Below, in pieces: positions 34,401 through 42,814 of a DNA stretch of 64,000 bases (positions are counted from its first letter, which is position 1; each line of letters begins with the position of its first letter). The position numbers and the translations under genes were made by a program. Location of the stretch: assembly GCA_036741355.1 (NCBI GenBank), contig DAINSK010000007.1, positions 35,932-99,931 of the forward strand, given 5' to 3'. A model generated the notes under the pieces. The model saw only the letters and a program-made list of their open reading frames with translations. It had not been told where the DNA came from and ran no database searches. The DNA is from JBBRGK01 sp036741355 (GTDB lineage: Bacteria; Chloroflexota; Dehalococcoidia; CAUJGQ01).

Positions 34401-34606
34401 AACGGCGATCGTGTGCTGGGGAAAGACACCACTGCCACCGTCCGGGGACAACCAGCCCCCGAGGCCCGTGGCGCAGTGTACACCCGTGCGCACGCGCGCC
34501 CCGTGGACCGATTCCTTCGTTGGTCCGATATGTCGGAGAGGCGGGCGATTGTTGTGCGTCGTGCGCGTGCAATGGCTTCCATTGAATTAGTAAGCGGAGT
34601 GATCAT
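31442..34606 (-). CDS. Large LuxR-family regulator with AAA ATPase and TPR-like repeats (LAL type)
   Basis: Up to 1054 residues. The AAA module opens with RSPFVGRQQELATL and Walker A GEPGIGKTRLLAEF; Walker B is LLLILDDLHWADT. A long helical TPR-like region spans ~450-980. A LuxR helix-turn-helix closes it: GLSAREVEVLRLIAAGQSNPQIAEALVISLNTVERHV. Such proteins sense inducers through the repeats and activate transcription. The start is uncertain: residues 1-55 are not conserved-looking, and GTG codons at 34438 or 34432 just before VVSFPSTRSPFVGR are plausible. No obvious target operon. Confidence 0.88.
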   Translation of the reverse strand: MITPLTNSMEAIARARRTTIARLSDISDQRRNRSTGRACARVYTAPRASGAGCPRTVAVVSFPSTRSPFVGRQQELATLSACLGAVGEGHGRVVFVAGEPGIGKTRLLAEFASRARAEGWRIFAGRAYETEGMPPYLPFAEALREYIRSAPLETLGEHVEAAGSEIALITAEFRRRLPDIRPSPPMSSEHGRYRLFESVTDFLLRVAISGQCPSATGPRRDGRARGLLLILDDLHWADTPSLLLLQHLARRLSSAPLLVAGAYRTVELDRAHPLTTALAELRREGVSERLLLAPLAADAIAALIEAMIGATPAPAVVEAVERQTDGNAFFLGEVVRHLQAQGRDLTDPDAVTAEEVIPEGVREVVGQRLARLSAETNRMLEAIAVLGDGCGAQLLAKVSGLEDVAMLHALDEALRAGLVREEGAAYHFAHALIRQVVDGDLASLRRQHLHVRAAEAIAELHAANLEPQLARLASHYRLAGTLAPNEKRIDYAERAGAAAAAVCAYEEAHQQWTAALILLEAQAGTAERRARLLERRSDVSLPVLGQAAEAADLEEALRLYQGLGQREQAAQICARLGTAYCAIGRDMDMPRGLELLRAAETVLHQGPESVGLGELYLGLAVADLYGLRTGEGLAAAQRAMDIGGRLGDETLAGRASTLFGWLAAAGGRLAEGQALLEQRSQAGAPAPPLFSSGTAASWRGHLSRYRGDPRDAQIWFRRSLAGSRQGQAPLEHLTLARNLALAHVEAGELDAARPFVASELASHLALDAHVAFWEGDWASAAAAWSEGRIVAQRQGNRWAEVHCDFLLARLHFVRGEHADAAALLDEMLGKATDQDLMIDLAGHALLALVLGEINSTAQAQIHLTRCHEILAQGEDWRGLAGRVTLAEAVIAGAARGSEVDTLYDGAIARFRSFGLPWDEAEGLHYWARALGAAGQFARALDTFDAAIEVYRNHGAGEQWPERVLNDRRRLLSRPATSPSVPGYPGGLSAREVEVLRLIAAGQSNPQIAEALVISLNTVERHVNHIFGKTGTTNRVQAAIYAQQHELLQEQLRTS

Positions 34607-34786
34607 CCTCCCGATACATCTCGACCATCGTCAGATCGCCAGCATTCACGTTGATCGCGCCGAATCGCGGTAGATCGGTTGCTCCTTATCTGACACAATC
34701 CGCGCAAGTTTGTGGCGGTTCCGTTCGGGGCGCGCCCGGAGACCCGGAAGCTCAGACGGCGCGACAGGAACAGAAATGAGGCGGCG

Positions 34787-35647
34787 GTGACGAGACGGCG
34801 GACATCACTTCGAATCGGCAGGACGGTTAGCTCAGTCATCTTGGCCGCCGTGGGGACGCTGCTCACGATGGTCGGCATCGTTTACCTCTGGGCGGACGAT
34901 TCCGTTTTCAACTCGAACCATTTCGCCTCGATCGCCATTTCTGCCGCGAGAAAGCCACCGGTAAAGACCGAAATCAGCCGCGTGCTGGTCGATCAGGCGG
35001 TGAAAGCCAAGCCTGATCTGATTACGATTCGACCGCTGCTGGAAACCGTGATCGAGACGATCATCTCGACGCCGGTATTCGGGCGAATTCTGGTGCCGGC
35101 CGTCGGCCAGTTGCACCATTCTGTCTTCAGCACCGATAAGCGGAGTCTGGCTTTGGATGTTTCCGACGGCTTGTCGCTCGCACTGAGCGGCCTGCGCGTC
35201 GTCAACCCCCAGATCGCCGATCAGATCCCACCGGACCTGAAAACCGGTCTAATAGAGATCGGTCGTGGTGGCGTCGCGCCCGGTCTGACGCGTACGCTCA
35301 ATGACCTGCATACGTTGATGTTTGCGCTCGGAATCGTCGGCGTCTTCGCACTTGCCGCGTCCGTCGTGATCGCTACCAGCCGGCGGAAAACGATCATCGC
35401 GATCGGCATCTCGCTCACCGTGACGTCGTTGCTGCTGTTTCTCGCGATCGGGGTCGGACACCAGATCCTCGTGCGCCAGTTCGACGTGGATAGCACCGCC
35501 AGCGCCGCCGGTTCGGTTTACGACACGTTCCTTAACCGGTTGTCCACCTGGCTGTGGATCGTCGATATCGGCGGCATACTCGTAGCCGCGGCCGCCACGG
35601 CGACCTTTCGTACCACGGGGGCGCGCGGACAGTTTGAAGGGCTGTGA
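34787..35647 (+). CDS. N-terminal membrane half of a split membrane/PLC-like protein
   Basis: 286 residues from GTG 34787 (GAGG 5 nt upstream; 34712 is an alternative). A membrane helix at the start (VSSVILAAVGTLLTMVGIVYLW) is followed by an external region (VFNSNHFASIAISA...LDVSDGLSLAL) and two or three more helices. It resembles the amino half of a large actinobacterial-type membrane protein whose C-terminal half is a PLC-like phosphodiesterase. That half follows here in the same frame, separated by one TGA (35645-35647). Function unknown. Confidence 0.6.
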   Translation: MTRRRTSLRIGRTVSSVILAAVGTLLTMVGIVYLWADDSVFNSNHFASIAISAARKPPVKTEISRVLVDQAVKAKPDLITIRPLLETVIETIISTPVFGRILVPAVGQLHHSVFSTDKRSLALDVSDGLSLALSGLRVVNPQIADQIPPDLKTGLIEIGRGGVAPGLTRTLNDLHTLMFALGIVGVFALAASVVIATSRRKTIIAIGISLTVTSLLLFLAIGVGHQILVRQFDVDSTASAAGSVYDTFLNRLSTWLWIVDIGGILVAAAATATFRTTGARGQFEGL

Positions 35648-35707
35648 CGCTCGGTCACGCGTTTACCGACTTCTCGACCGCTGCAACTGGCTTACGCCGC
35701 CGCCGGT

Positions 35708-37009
35708 GTGGCGCTGGGAGCGGTGCTGATCGCCATACCGACGCTTGCTCTGAGCGTGGCGTTGCGAGCCTGTGGGCTGCTGCTCCTGTACTTCTTTGGA
35801 ACCGAACTGCTACACCTCACCGGCTTGGCGTCAGTGGAGCCGCGGCAACGGCGAACGCGCACGGAAAACGTGCGCGCGGTGCAGCGTTCGCTTTTCGTGC
35901 GCCTGGCAGCCGGTGGGGCGATCCTTATCGCAGTGTTTGTCGGCAGCACGGCGTTATATCTCAACCGATCGAGCTTCACGGAGCAGGACGTGGCCGAAGC
36001 AGAAGGGCCGCAGAAATGCAACGGCTACGTAGAGCTTTGCGACCGCGCGATCACCGAAGTTGCCTTCGCCGCGACCCATAACAGTCAGTCCGCGGCCGAC
36101 GTGACCGGCTTTTACTTTGCCGAGCAGTTGCACGACATTCGCAGCCAGCTTGACTCCGGCGTACGCGGCCTGCTGGTGAAAACGCACTACGGCATCGAAA
36201 CGAAAAAAGGCGTTCTGACCGATCTCAGCCGCGAGACCGAGCAGGAGCACAAGGAGCTGGTAGAGAACCTGGGACCTGAGGGCGAGGCGGCCGTGGAGCG
36301 GTTACAGGCGAGCTTCGGTAAGCCTGCAAAGGGCGACCAGAGCGACGCTTATCTCTGTCACGGCTTCTGCGAACTCGGCGCGGTATTCCTTGAAGACGCG
36401 CTCAACGACATCAACTCCTTTCTCGACGACAACCCGAACGAGGTCATCATTATCTTCTTTGGAGACTACGTTTCGCCCGCCGACACCGAGGACGCGTTCA
36501 TCCGCACCGGTCTTATCGATCGCGTTTATGCTCACCAACCCGGGACGCCGTGGCCAACCCTACGCCAGATGATCGATCTCGACGAGCGCGTGCTGGTTCT
36601 ATCGGAGAACGTCGGCAATGCCACGAAGCCCGATTGGTACCACGACGGCTGGAGCATCGCGCAGGACACGCCCTACGCCTTCAATTCGCCGGCCGACCTG
36701 CAGAGCGATGCAAGCTGTGCGTTGAACCGCGGCACGGCGAATTCGCCTCTGTTCCTGATTAACAACTGGGTTCAAAGCCAGACGCCGTCGCAGGACGATG
36801 CGGCGAAGGTCAATGCCTACGATACCCTGCTGGATCGCGTGCGCCGCTGTCAGAAGCTGCGCGGCCAGTTTCCAAACCTGATTGCCGTGGATTTTTCGGA
36901 AAAAGGAGACCTGTTCCGCGTCGTCAATACCATCAACGGCGTGGGCGATGCGAAACCAGAGCCAACCGCCACGCCGGCAGCAACCCCGACGCCCGCCGCA
37001 TCTCGCTAG
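35708..37009 (+). CDS. PLC-like phosphodiesterase domain with membrane helices (C-terminal half of a split gene)
   Basis: 433 residues from GTG 35708. Two helices (LIAIPTLALSVALRACGLLLLYF and RLAAGGAILIAVFVGSTALYL) precede an exported PI-PLC X-like domain. Its features are CNGYVELCDRAITEVAFAATHNSQS (a catalytic His), VKTHYGIE (second His region), YLCHGFCELGAVFLEDALNDI and EVIIIFFGDYVSPADTEDAF. The frame is the same as the preceding gene's and stays open right back to its TGA, with membrane-like residues (LQLAYAAAGV) before the nominal start. No ribosome site precedes GTG 35708, so this may not be expressed alone. Confidence 0.6.
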   Translation: MALGAVLIAIPTLALSVALRACGLLLLYFFGTELLHLTGLASVEPRQRRTRTENVRAVQRSLFVRLAAGGAILIAVFVGSTALYLNRSSFTEQDVAEAEGPQKCNGYVELCDRAITEVAFAATHNSQSAADVTGFYFAEQLHDIRSQLDSGVRGLLVKTHYGIETKKGVLTDLSRETEQEHKELVENLGPEGEAAVERLQASFGKPAKGDQSDAYLCHGFCELGAVFLEDALNDINSFLDDNPNEVIIIFFGDYVSPADTEDAFIRTGLIDRVYAHQPGTPWPTLRQMIDLDERVLVLSENVGNATKPDWYHDGWSIAQDTPYAFNSPADLQSDASCALNRGTANSPLFLINNWVQSQTPSQDDAAKVNAYDTLLDRVRRCQKLRGQFPNLIAVDFSEKGDLFRVVNTINGVGDAKPEPTATPAATPTPAASR

Positions 37010-37054
37010 CCGGCTACCGTTTGCCGTCGGGCGTTCCAGTTAGCAGGCCCACGC

Positions 37055-37162
37055 AGCCCGGCGACCAAGGTCGCGAGCTTACGCTGCGAAGTCCGCCTGC
37101 GCGGACTGGCCCAACCGGCGCAGGCCGGTTTGTAAGCTAGGCCTGCGGTTTTAACCGCCGGC
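37055..37162 (-). repeat. Multi-hairpin interspersed repeat, copy 2 (inverted)
   Basis: On the minus strand it reads AGCCGGCGGTTAAAACCGC, AAACCGGCCTGCGCCGGTT, AGTCCGCGCAGGCGGACT and GCGACCTTGGTCGC, the same hairpins in the same order as 7737-7845. It lies between the convergent PLC-like and rsh genes, where it could also stop transcription. The sequence between hairpins varies while the stems pair. Confidence 0.85.
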
Positions 37163-37182
37163 TACGGGCACGTATCCGTGGC

Positions 37183-39357
37183 CTATGCCTCGGCGCGGAC
37201 GCCTTCACGGCTGCGGCCGACCGAGAGTACGCCGCGGATGCCCTCCAGCTTGTTGAGCAGCCGCGTTAGTTGTTCGATGCCGGTCGTCTCGACAGTGAGG
37301 TAGACGGATGTTTCGTGGCTGCCGGTTGACTGAGTCCGCACGCCGTTCATGTTCACGTTCTCGTCGCTGATGAGCGTCGTAATATCGCGCAACAGGCCAA
37401 CGCGGTCGAGGGCCAGGATCTGCACAGCGACCGGGTACTTTTGCTCACTGCGACCCCATTGCACGGGCACGATGCGCTCATCCTCGCCGGTGTTCACGAC
37501 GTTGGGGCAGTCGGCGCGGTGGATCGTCACGCCGCGGCTGCGGGTCACGTAACCGGTTATCTCGTCTCCCGGTACGGGGGTGCAGCAGCGCGCCATCGAC
37601 GTCAGCAGGTCATCCTGGCCGAGCACCTGGATGTTTGAGGCGACAACCCTCTGCATGCTGGGCACGGGCGGCGGCAGAATCGGCTCCTGGCGCGCCTCCA
37701 TAACCGAAGCAAGCCGTGACGCTATTTGATGCGTACTCAGGTCGCCACAGCCGATCTTGGCAAACAGGTCGTCGGCGGAGTCCTGATGGAAGAGCCTGAG
37801 CAGCTCTTGTTGCTTCTCGGCGAGGTTGACCCCCAGCCGTCGAAGCTCCTTTTCCAGCATCTCGCGGCCGCGGTCGATATTCTCATCGCGTTCGCGCCGC
37901 TTGAACCATTGCCGTACTTTTTCCCGCGCGTGGTTCGTCTTCAAAAAGGCCAAGTCGGCGTTGAGCCAGTCGCGCGATGGCCCCCGCGACGTGCGGCTGG
38001 TCACCACCTCGATCACGTCGCCGTTCGACAGCGCGGAGTTGAGCGATACCAGGCGGCCGTTGACTTTGGCGCCGACGCAGTTGTGACCCAGGTCGGTGTG
38101 GATACGGTAGGCGAAGTCAAGCGGCGTCGAGCCCGCAGGCAGGTCTTTGATCTCGCCTTTCGGCGTGTAGACGAATACTTGATCCGAGAAGACGTCCGTC
38201 TTTACCGAATCGACAAAGTCGTCGGCGGAGGACATATCCCGCTGCCACTCGAGCAGTCGCCGGAGCCACGCCATTCGCTCTTCGTAGCGCTGGTCGCGTT
38301 TGCCGCCTTCCTTGTAGCGCCAATGGGCAGCGATACCGTACTCAGACATGTCGTGCATCTCGTGTGTACGGATCTGTATCTCCAGCGGTCGCTGACCAAG
38401 GCACATGACGGTCGTGTGCAGCGATTGATACATGCTGTCCTTGGGACTGGCAATGTAGTCGTCAAACTGCCCTGGGATTGGGCGCCAGAGGCTATGAACC
38501 ACGCCGAGCGCGTTGTAGCAATCGGTAACGGAATCCACCAGCACGCGCAATGCAAGCAGGTCATAAATCTCGTTGAACGACTTGCCTTGCACCTCGTACT
38601 TCGAGATCTTCTGATAGATGCTATAGATGTGCTTGGCGCGACCCTTCACCTCGGCGGCGATCTGGCTCTTGGCCAGCTCTTCCGTCAGGATAGTCTCGAC
38701 CTGGCCGATGTACCGTTCACGGGATGCGCGTTTTGATGAGACGAGCTGAGCAATCTCGCGATACTTTTCGGGTTCCAGGTGACGTAAGGCCAGGTCTTCC
38801 AGCTCCCATTTGATCTGCCATATCCCGAGCCGGTGCGCCAGCGGCGCGTAGATATCCATCGTCTCGGCCGCAATTCGGACCTGCTTTACCGGGTCTTGTG
38901 CGTCCAGCGTGCGCATGTTGTGCAGCCTGTCGGCCAGCTTGATGATGACGACCCTCACGTCTTCGGCCATGGCCAAGAACATTTTGCGCAGGTTTTCGGC
39001 CTGCAAACTGTCGTTCAGACGGCCCTCTGCCGGGTGCCAATGCATCTTGCTGAGCTTGGTTGCCCCTTCCACGAGCCTGGTGATCTCCGGGCCAAACTGC
39101 TCCTGCATCCGGGCCGAAGTGACACCGCAGTCTTCCATCGTATCGTGCAACAGCGCCGCGGAAACGGCGCCGGCGTCGAGTTGAAGGCCGGCCACGGTGT
39201 ATGCTGCGTGTAACGGATGTTGAATGTACGGTTCGCCAGACAGTCGCATCTGTCCATCATGTGCTGATTCGGCGAAGCGGTAGGCGTCTTCAATTATCGC
39301 GACGCGATCCGCCGGCAGATACTCCGAAACGCGCGACAACAGTTCTGCGACTTCCAT
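37183..39357 (-). CDS. rsh: Bifunctional (p)ppGpp synthetase/hydrolase, RelA/SpoT family
   Basis: 724 residues with the full long-RSH layout. The HD hydrolase domain (IQHPLHAAYTVAG, AALLHDTMEDC) is intact. The synthetase domain has YNALGVVHSLWRPIPGQFDDYIASPKDSMYQSLHTT. A TGS domain is present (VFVYTPKGEIKDLPAGSTPLDFAYRIHTDLGHNCVGAKVNGRLV), and it ends with a C-terminal ACT domain (VAVQILALDRVGLLRDITTLI). It should make and degrade the stringent-response alarmone. It is divergent from hisS with 74 bp between starts, a common neighbour pair. Confidence 0.96.
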   Translation of the reverse strand: MEVAELLSRVSEYLPADRVAIIEDAYRFAESAHDGQMRLSGEPYIQHPLHAAYTVAGLQLDAGAVSAALLHDTMEDCGVTSARMQEQFGPEITRLVEGATKLSKMHWHPAEGRLNDSLQAENLRKMFLAMAEDVRVVIIKLADRLHNMRTLDAQDPVKQVRIAAETMDIYAPLAHRLGIWQIKWELEDLALRHLEPEKYREIAQLVSSKRASRERYIGQVETILTEELAKSQIAAEVKGRAKHIYSIYQKISKYEVQGKSFNEIYDLLALRVLVDSVTDCYNALGVVHSLWRPIPGQFDDYIASPKDSMYQSLHTTVMCLGQRPLEIQIRTHEMHDMSEYGIAAHWRYKEGGKRDQRYEERMAWLRRLLEWQRDMSSADDFVDSVKTDVFSDQVFVYTPKGEIKDLPAGSTPLDFAYRIHTDLGHNCVGAKVNGRLVSLNSALSNGDVIEVVTSRTSRGPSRDWLNADLAFLKTNHAREKVRQWFKRRERDENIDRGREMLEKELRRLGVNLAEKQQELLRLFHQDSADDLFAKIGCGDLSTHQIASRLASVMEARQEPILPPPVPSMQRVVASNIQVLGQDDLLTSMARCCTPVPGDEITGYVTRSRGVTIHRADCPNVVNTGEDERIVPVQWGRSEQKYPVAVQILALDRVGLLRDITTLISDENVNMNGVRTQSTGSHETSVYLTVETTGIEQLTRLLNKLEGIRGVLSVGRSREGVRAEA

Positions 39358-39431
39358 AGGACTCCGGCATCGGCCACAAACGGGTCAATCCAGCGATTGT
39401 GACCTTACTATTAAGCATATCAGAGAGAACG

Positions 39432-40703
39432 ATGTACAAGGCACCTCGGGGAACCGTCGACGTCCTGCCGTCGGAGCAGCCGTACTGGCGGTACGTTATG
39501 GGGACCGCGGAGCGACTCAGCGCCCTGTATGGCTACCAACGCATCGATACGCCGACATTTGAAGAAGCCGGGCTGTTCATTCACGGAACCGGCGATGCAA
39601 CCGACATCGTGCGGCGCGAAATGTACACGTTTGAGGACCGCGACCACCGGTTGATGGCGCTACGCCCCGAAGGTACGCCAAACACGCTCCGAGCCTACCT
39701 GGAACACGGACTTTTCAACCTTCCGCAGCCGGTGAAGCTGTACTATCTCTCGCCCGCGTTCAGATACGAACGGCCCCAGGCGGGGCGTTTTCGCGAGCAC
39801 CGCCAGTTTGGCCTTGAAGCGATCGGCGAAGAAGACCCGGCAGTAGATGCCGAGCTGATCGATTTCCTCTGGCAGTTCTACCTTCAGCTTGGGCTGCGCG
39901 GACTCACCGTCTTGCTCAACAGCATTGGCGACCGAAATTGCCGCCCCGAATACATTCGCATCCTGCGCGGGTACTACGCCGATAAGCTGGACCAGGTGTG
40001 CAGTGACGATCGCGATCGATTCGAGCGGAATCCGCTGCGCTTGCTCGACTGCAAAGTGCCGGGTTGCCAGCCGATCGTCGCGAACGCACCGACCATCGAT
40101 CAACACCTCTGCGAAGCGTGCGCCGCACACTTTTCCAGGGTTCAACGTTACTTGCGAGACCTGCAGATTCCATTTACGGTGACGCCGCGGCTGGTACGCG
40201 GCCTGGACTACTACACCCGGACGGTGTTCGAGATCGTCCCCGAGAACTCGGGTAGCACCGGCACGATCGGCGCCGGGGGCCGCTACGACGGACTGATGGA
40301 GGTCCTGGGCGGTAAGCCGACGCCGGGCATCGGTTTCGCGACGGGGCTCGAGCGAATCGTTCTGAACCTCCAGAAGGCAGGCGTTGAGCCGCCGCCGTTG
40401 CCCGGACCCGACGTCTACGTCGCGTTCAAGGGCGAAGAAGACCGACAGCTCGCCATCCAGATTTGCGGCCAGTTGCGCCACCAGGGCGTGGGCGCACTGG
40501 TAGCGACGGGCAACCGTAGCCTCAAATCGCAGCTTCGCCAGGCTGACCGCACTCCTGCCAGGTTCGCGCTAATCATCGGCGTAGCGCCAGGCGAAACAGT
40601 GCTCAAAGACTTGCGCAGCCAGGTCGCGGAAGTGGCGGTGGAGCCCGACCAGGCCATCGCGATGATTACGGCGAGGCTACAGGGTGATGGCGAGACCGCG
40701 TGA
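39432..40703 (+). CDS. hisS: Histidyl-tRNA synthetase
   Basis: 423 residues from ATG 39432 (MYKAPRGTVDVLP). The frame is open 11 codons further upstream, but family alignment favours this start. It shows class II motifs: motif 2 YYLSPAFRYERPQAGRFREHRQFGLEAIG, histidine A motif LVRGLDYYTRTVFEI, and motif 3 in GIGFATGLERIVL. The C-terminal anticodon-binding domain (VYVAFKGEEDRQ...QLRQADR) is complete. It opens the long plus-strand run that ends at 47202. Confidence 0.97.
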   Translation: MYKAPRGTVDVLPSEQPYWRYVMGTAERLSALYGYQRIDTPTFEEAGLFIHGTGDATDIVRREMYTFEDRDHRLMALRPEGTPNTLRAYLEHGLFNLPQPVKLYYLSPAFRYERPQAGRFREHRQFGLEAIGEEDPAVDAELIDFLWQFYLQLGLRGLTVLLNSIGDRNCRPEYIRILRGYYADKLDQVCSDDRDRFERNPLRLLDCKVPGCQPIVANAPTIDQHLCEACAAHFSRVQRYLRDLQIPFTVTPRLVRGLDYYTRTVFEIVPENSGSTGTIGAGGRYDGLMEVLGGKPTPGIGFATGLERIVLNLQKAGVEPPPLPGPDVYVAFKGEEDRQLAIQICGQLRHQGVGALVATGNRSLKSQLRQADRTPARFALIIGVAPGETVLKDLRSQVAEVAVEPDQAIAMITARLQGDGETA

Positions 40704-40778
40704 TAAACTCGGTATAGTTGAACCCGTGCGTCTCATCTCGACGCGTAGGTTCGATAGCGGAGAGTAGGAAGTCCCTTC

Positions 40779-41858
40779 ATGTGGGAGCGCCTCGACGACA
40801 TCGAAAGGCGGTACGAAGAGCTGTCCGCCTTAATGGCGCGCCCCGAAATCGCGTCTGATTTCGTGCGCTACCAGGCGCTGGCCAAAGAGCAGTCTGCAAT
40901 CACCGCCACCGTAGAGTTGTATCGGGAGTACAAAAACGCGGGCCGCGAGCTCGAACAAGCGCGTGTGCTGGTCGAAGAAAGCGATGACCGCGACATGCGC
41001 GAGCTTGGCCAGGAAGAGGTCGCCCGCCTTGCGCCCCAGGTCGAACGCCTTACCCAGCAGCTAAAGCTGGCTGTATTGCCAAAAGATCCACGCGACGAGC
41101 GTAACGTAATCTTGGAAGTACGAGGCGCCGAAGGCGGTGAAGAGGCGGCCCTCTTTGCCGCCGACCTGTTTCGCATGTACGCGCGCTACGCCGAGCGCCA
41201 TGGCTGGAAAACTGAGATCATATCCAGCACACCTAGCGACATCGGTGGCTTCAAGGAAGTCGTCCTCGAAGTGCGGGGAAACGGCGCCTACTCTCGCCTC
41301 AAGTACGAGGGTGGAGGCCACCGCGTCCAGCGCGTTCCCGAGACCGAGGCCAAGGGCCGCATCCATACCTCACTTGCGACGGTCGCCGTCCTGCCTGTGG
41401 CCGAGGAAGTCGAGTTTCGTATCGACCCCAAGGACGTGCGCGAGGACGTGTATCACAGCGGCGGAGCGGGCGGCCAAAACGTGAACAAGGTCGCCACGGC
41501 CATCCGCCTTACCCACTTCCCTTCCGGTATCGTCGTTACCTGTCAGGATGAGCGATCGCAGCTCCAGAACCGCGTAAAGGCGTGGAACTTCTTGCGGGCA
41601 AAGCTTCTTGACCTGGAAGAGCGACGCCAGATGCAAGAAGTGACCGACACGCGGAGGTCGCAGGTCGGCTCGGGTGAGCGCTCCGAGAAGATTCGCACCT
41701 ACAACTTCCCGCAGGATCGCCTCACCGATCACCGTGTGCCGATCACGGTTCACAACCTGCCGGGAATCCTGGATGGCCAGATAGATGACCTGATCGACGC
41801 CGTTATCATCTGGAACCAGCAGCGCCTATTCGACGAAAGCAACGCCGCGGCCGACTGA
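40779..41858 (+). CDS. prfA: Peptide chain release factor 1
   Basis: 359 residues. The catalytic GGQ loop (YHSGGAGGQNVNKVATAIRLTHFP) triggers peptide release. VRGAEGGEEAALFA and VQRVPETEAKGRIHTS are family landmarks. It reads UAA/UAG in the A site; the PrmC methylase that modifies the GGQ glutamine is encoded immediately downstream, with the PrfA stop and PrmC start sharing one base. The 75 bp before it hold a weak inverted repeat but no clear attenuator. Confidence 0.97.
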   Translation: MWERLDDIERRYEELSALMARPEIASDFVRYQALAKEQSAITATVELYREYKNAGRELEQARVLVEESDDRDMRELGQEEVARLAPQVERLTQQLKLAVLPKDPRDERNVILEVRGAEGGEEAALFAADLFRMYARYAERHGWKTEIISSTPSDIGGFKEVVLEVRGNGAYSRLKYEGGGHRVQRVPETEAKGRIHTSLATVAVLPVAEEVEFRIDPKDVREDVYHSGGAGGQNVNKVATAIRLTHFPSGIVVTCQDERSQLQNRVKAWNFLRAKLLDLEERRQMQEVTDTRRSQVGSGERSEKIRTYNFPQDRLTDHRVPITVHNLPGILDGQIDDLIDAVIIWNQQRLFDESNAAAD

Positions 41859-42736
41859 TGTTCAGGCCCCGTCCGAATCAGCCGCCGACGGGTACCGATG
41901 CACTGAGACGGGGAACCGCCGCACTCCGTGCCGCCGGAATCGACGATCCGGCGCTGGAAGTCGAACTGCTGCTCCGCCATGTGTTGGGGCTCGATAAGAG
42001 CTACTTCTTCCTGAGACTGCCAGACCAGCTAAGCCACGAGCAGCATCGGTCGTTCCTGAAACTGTTGGGAGAGCGCGCCGCCCACAAGCCGGCCGCCTAC
42101 ATATCCGGGCATCGAGAGTTTTATGGCCTCGATTTTCGCGTGCAGCCCGGAGTCCTGATCCCGCGGCCCGAGACAGAGATGCTCGTGGAACAGAGCCTGG
42201 CGTTGGCCGGCTATCTGCGGGACCGAGGCAAACGGGTCCGGTTTGTCGACGTGGGAACCGGCTCCGGCGCGATTGCAATCGCCGTTGCGAAACATGCACC
42301 GGAAGCGGAGGTACTGGCAACCGACCGATCTCGCGATGCCCTGGTTATCGCGGCTTATAACGCCCGAGAGATGCGTGTTGCGGGCCGGGTCAAATTTCTC
42401 GAAGGGGACCTGCTCGATCCGGTTCACGGTCAAGTAGATATCGTCGCGGCTAACCTGCCCTACATTGCGTCGGCCGCGATAGAATCGCTCGCCCCAGAGG
42501 TGAAGGACTGGGAACCGCGCGAGGCACTCGATGGGGGCGCCGACGGGCTGGACGCGATTCGCCGTCTAATCGCCTGCTTGCCGGTGCGCGTCCGCCCCGG
42601 CGGGGCCGCGGTGCTGGAGATAGGCTACGACCAGGGGGCCGCAGTTCTCGCTCTTACGGCGTCGCTCAGCGGTGCCGGCACGACCATCGTCAAAGACCTT
42701 TCCGGATTTGACCGGGTCGCAGTAATCAAGTTGTAA
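41858..42736 (+). CDS. prmC: Release-factor glutamine N5-methyltransferase PrmC
   Basis: 292 residues. The N-terminal helical domain (residues ~1-100) leads to the SAM fold: FVDVGTGSGAIAIAVAKHAPEAEVLATD and the motif-IV segment IVAANLPYIAS. The usual NPPY reads NLPY here, a change that keeps N and Y. It methylates the GGQ glutamine of release factors. Coupled to prfA by a one-base overlap. Confidence 0.95.
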   Translation: MFRPRPNQPPTGTDALRRGTAALRAAGIDDPALEVELLLRHVLGLDKSYFFLRLPDQLSHEQHRSFLKLLGERAAHKPAAYISGHREFYGLDFRVQPGVLIPRPETEMLVEQSLALAGYLRDRGKRVRFVDVGTGSGAIAIAVAKHAPEAEVLATDRSRDALVIAAYNAREMRVAGRVKFLEGDLLDPVHGQVDIVAANLPYIASAAIESLAPEVKDWEPREALDGGADGLDAIRRLIACLPVRVRPGGAAVLEIGYDQGAAVLALTASLSGAGTTIVKDLSGFDRVAVIKL

Positions 42737-42814
42737 AGATCCACCGCGCTACAATGCGACTGGCAGGCCGCGCTAGGACGGCAGCGGTCTGCGCCGGGAG
42801 CAGCCATCGGCGTC

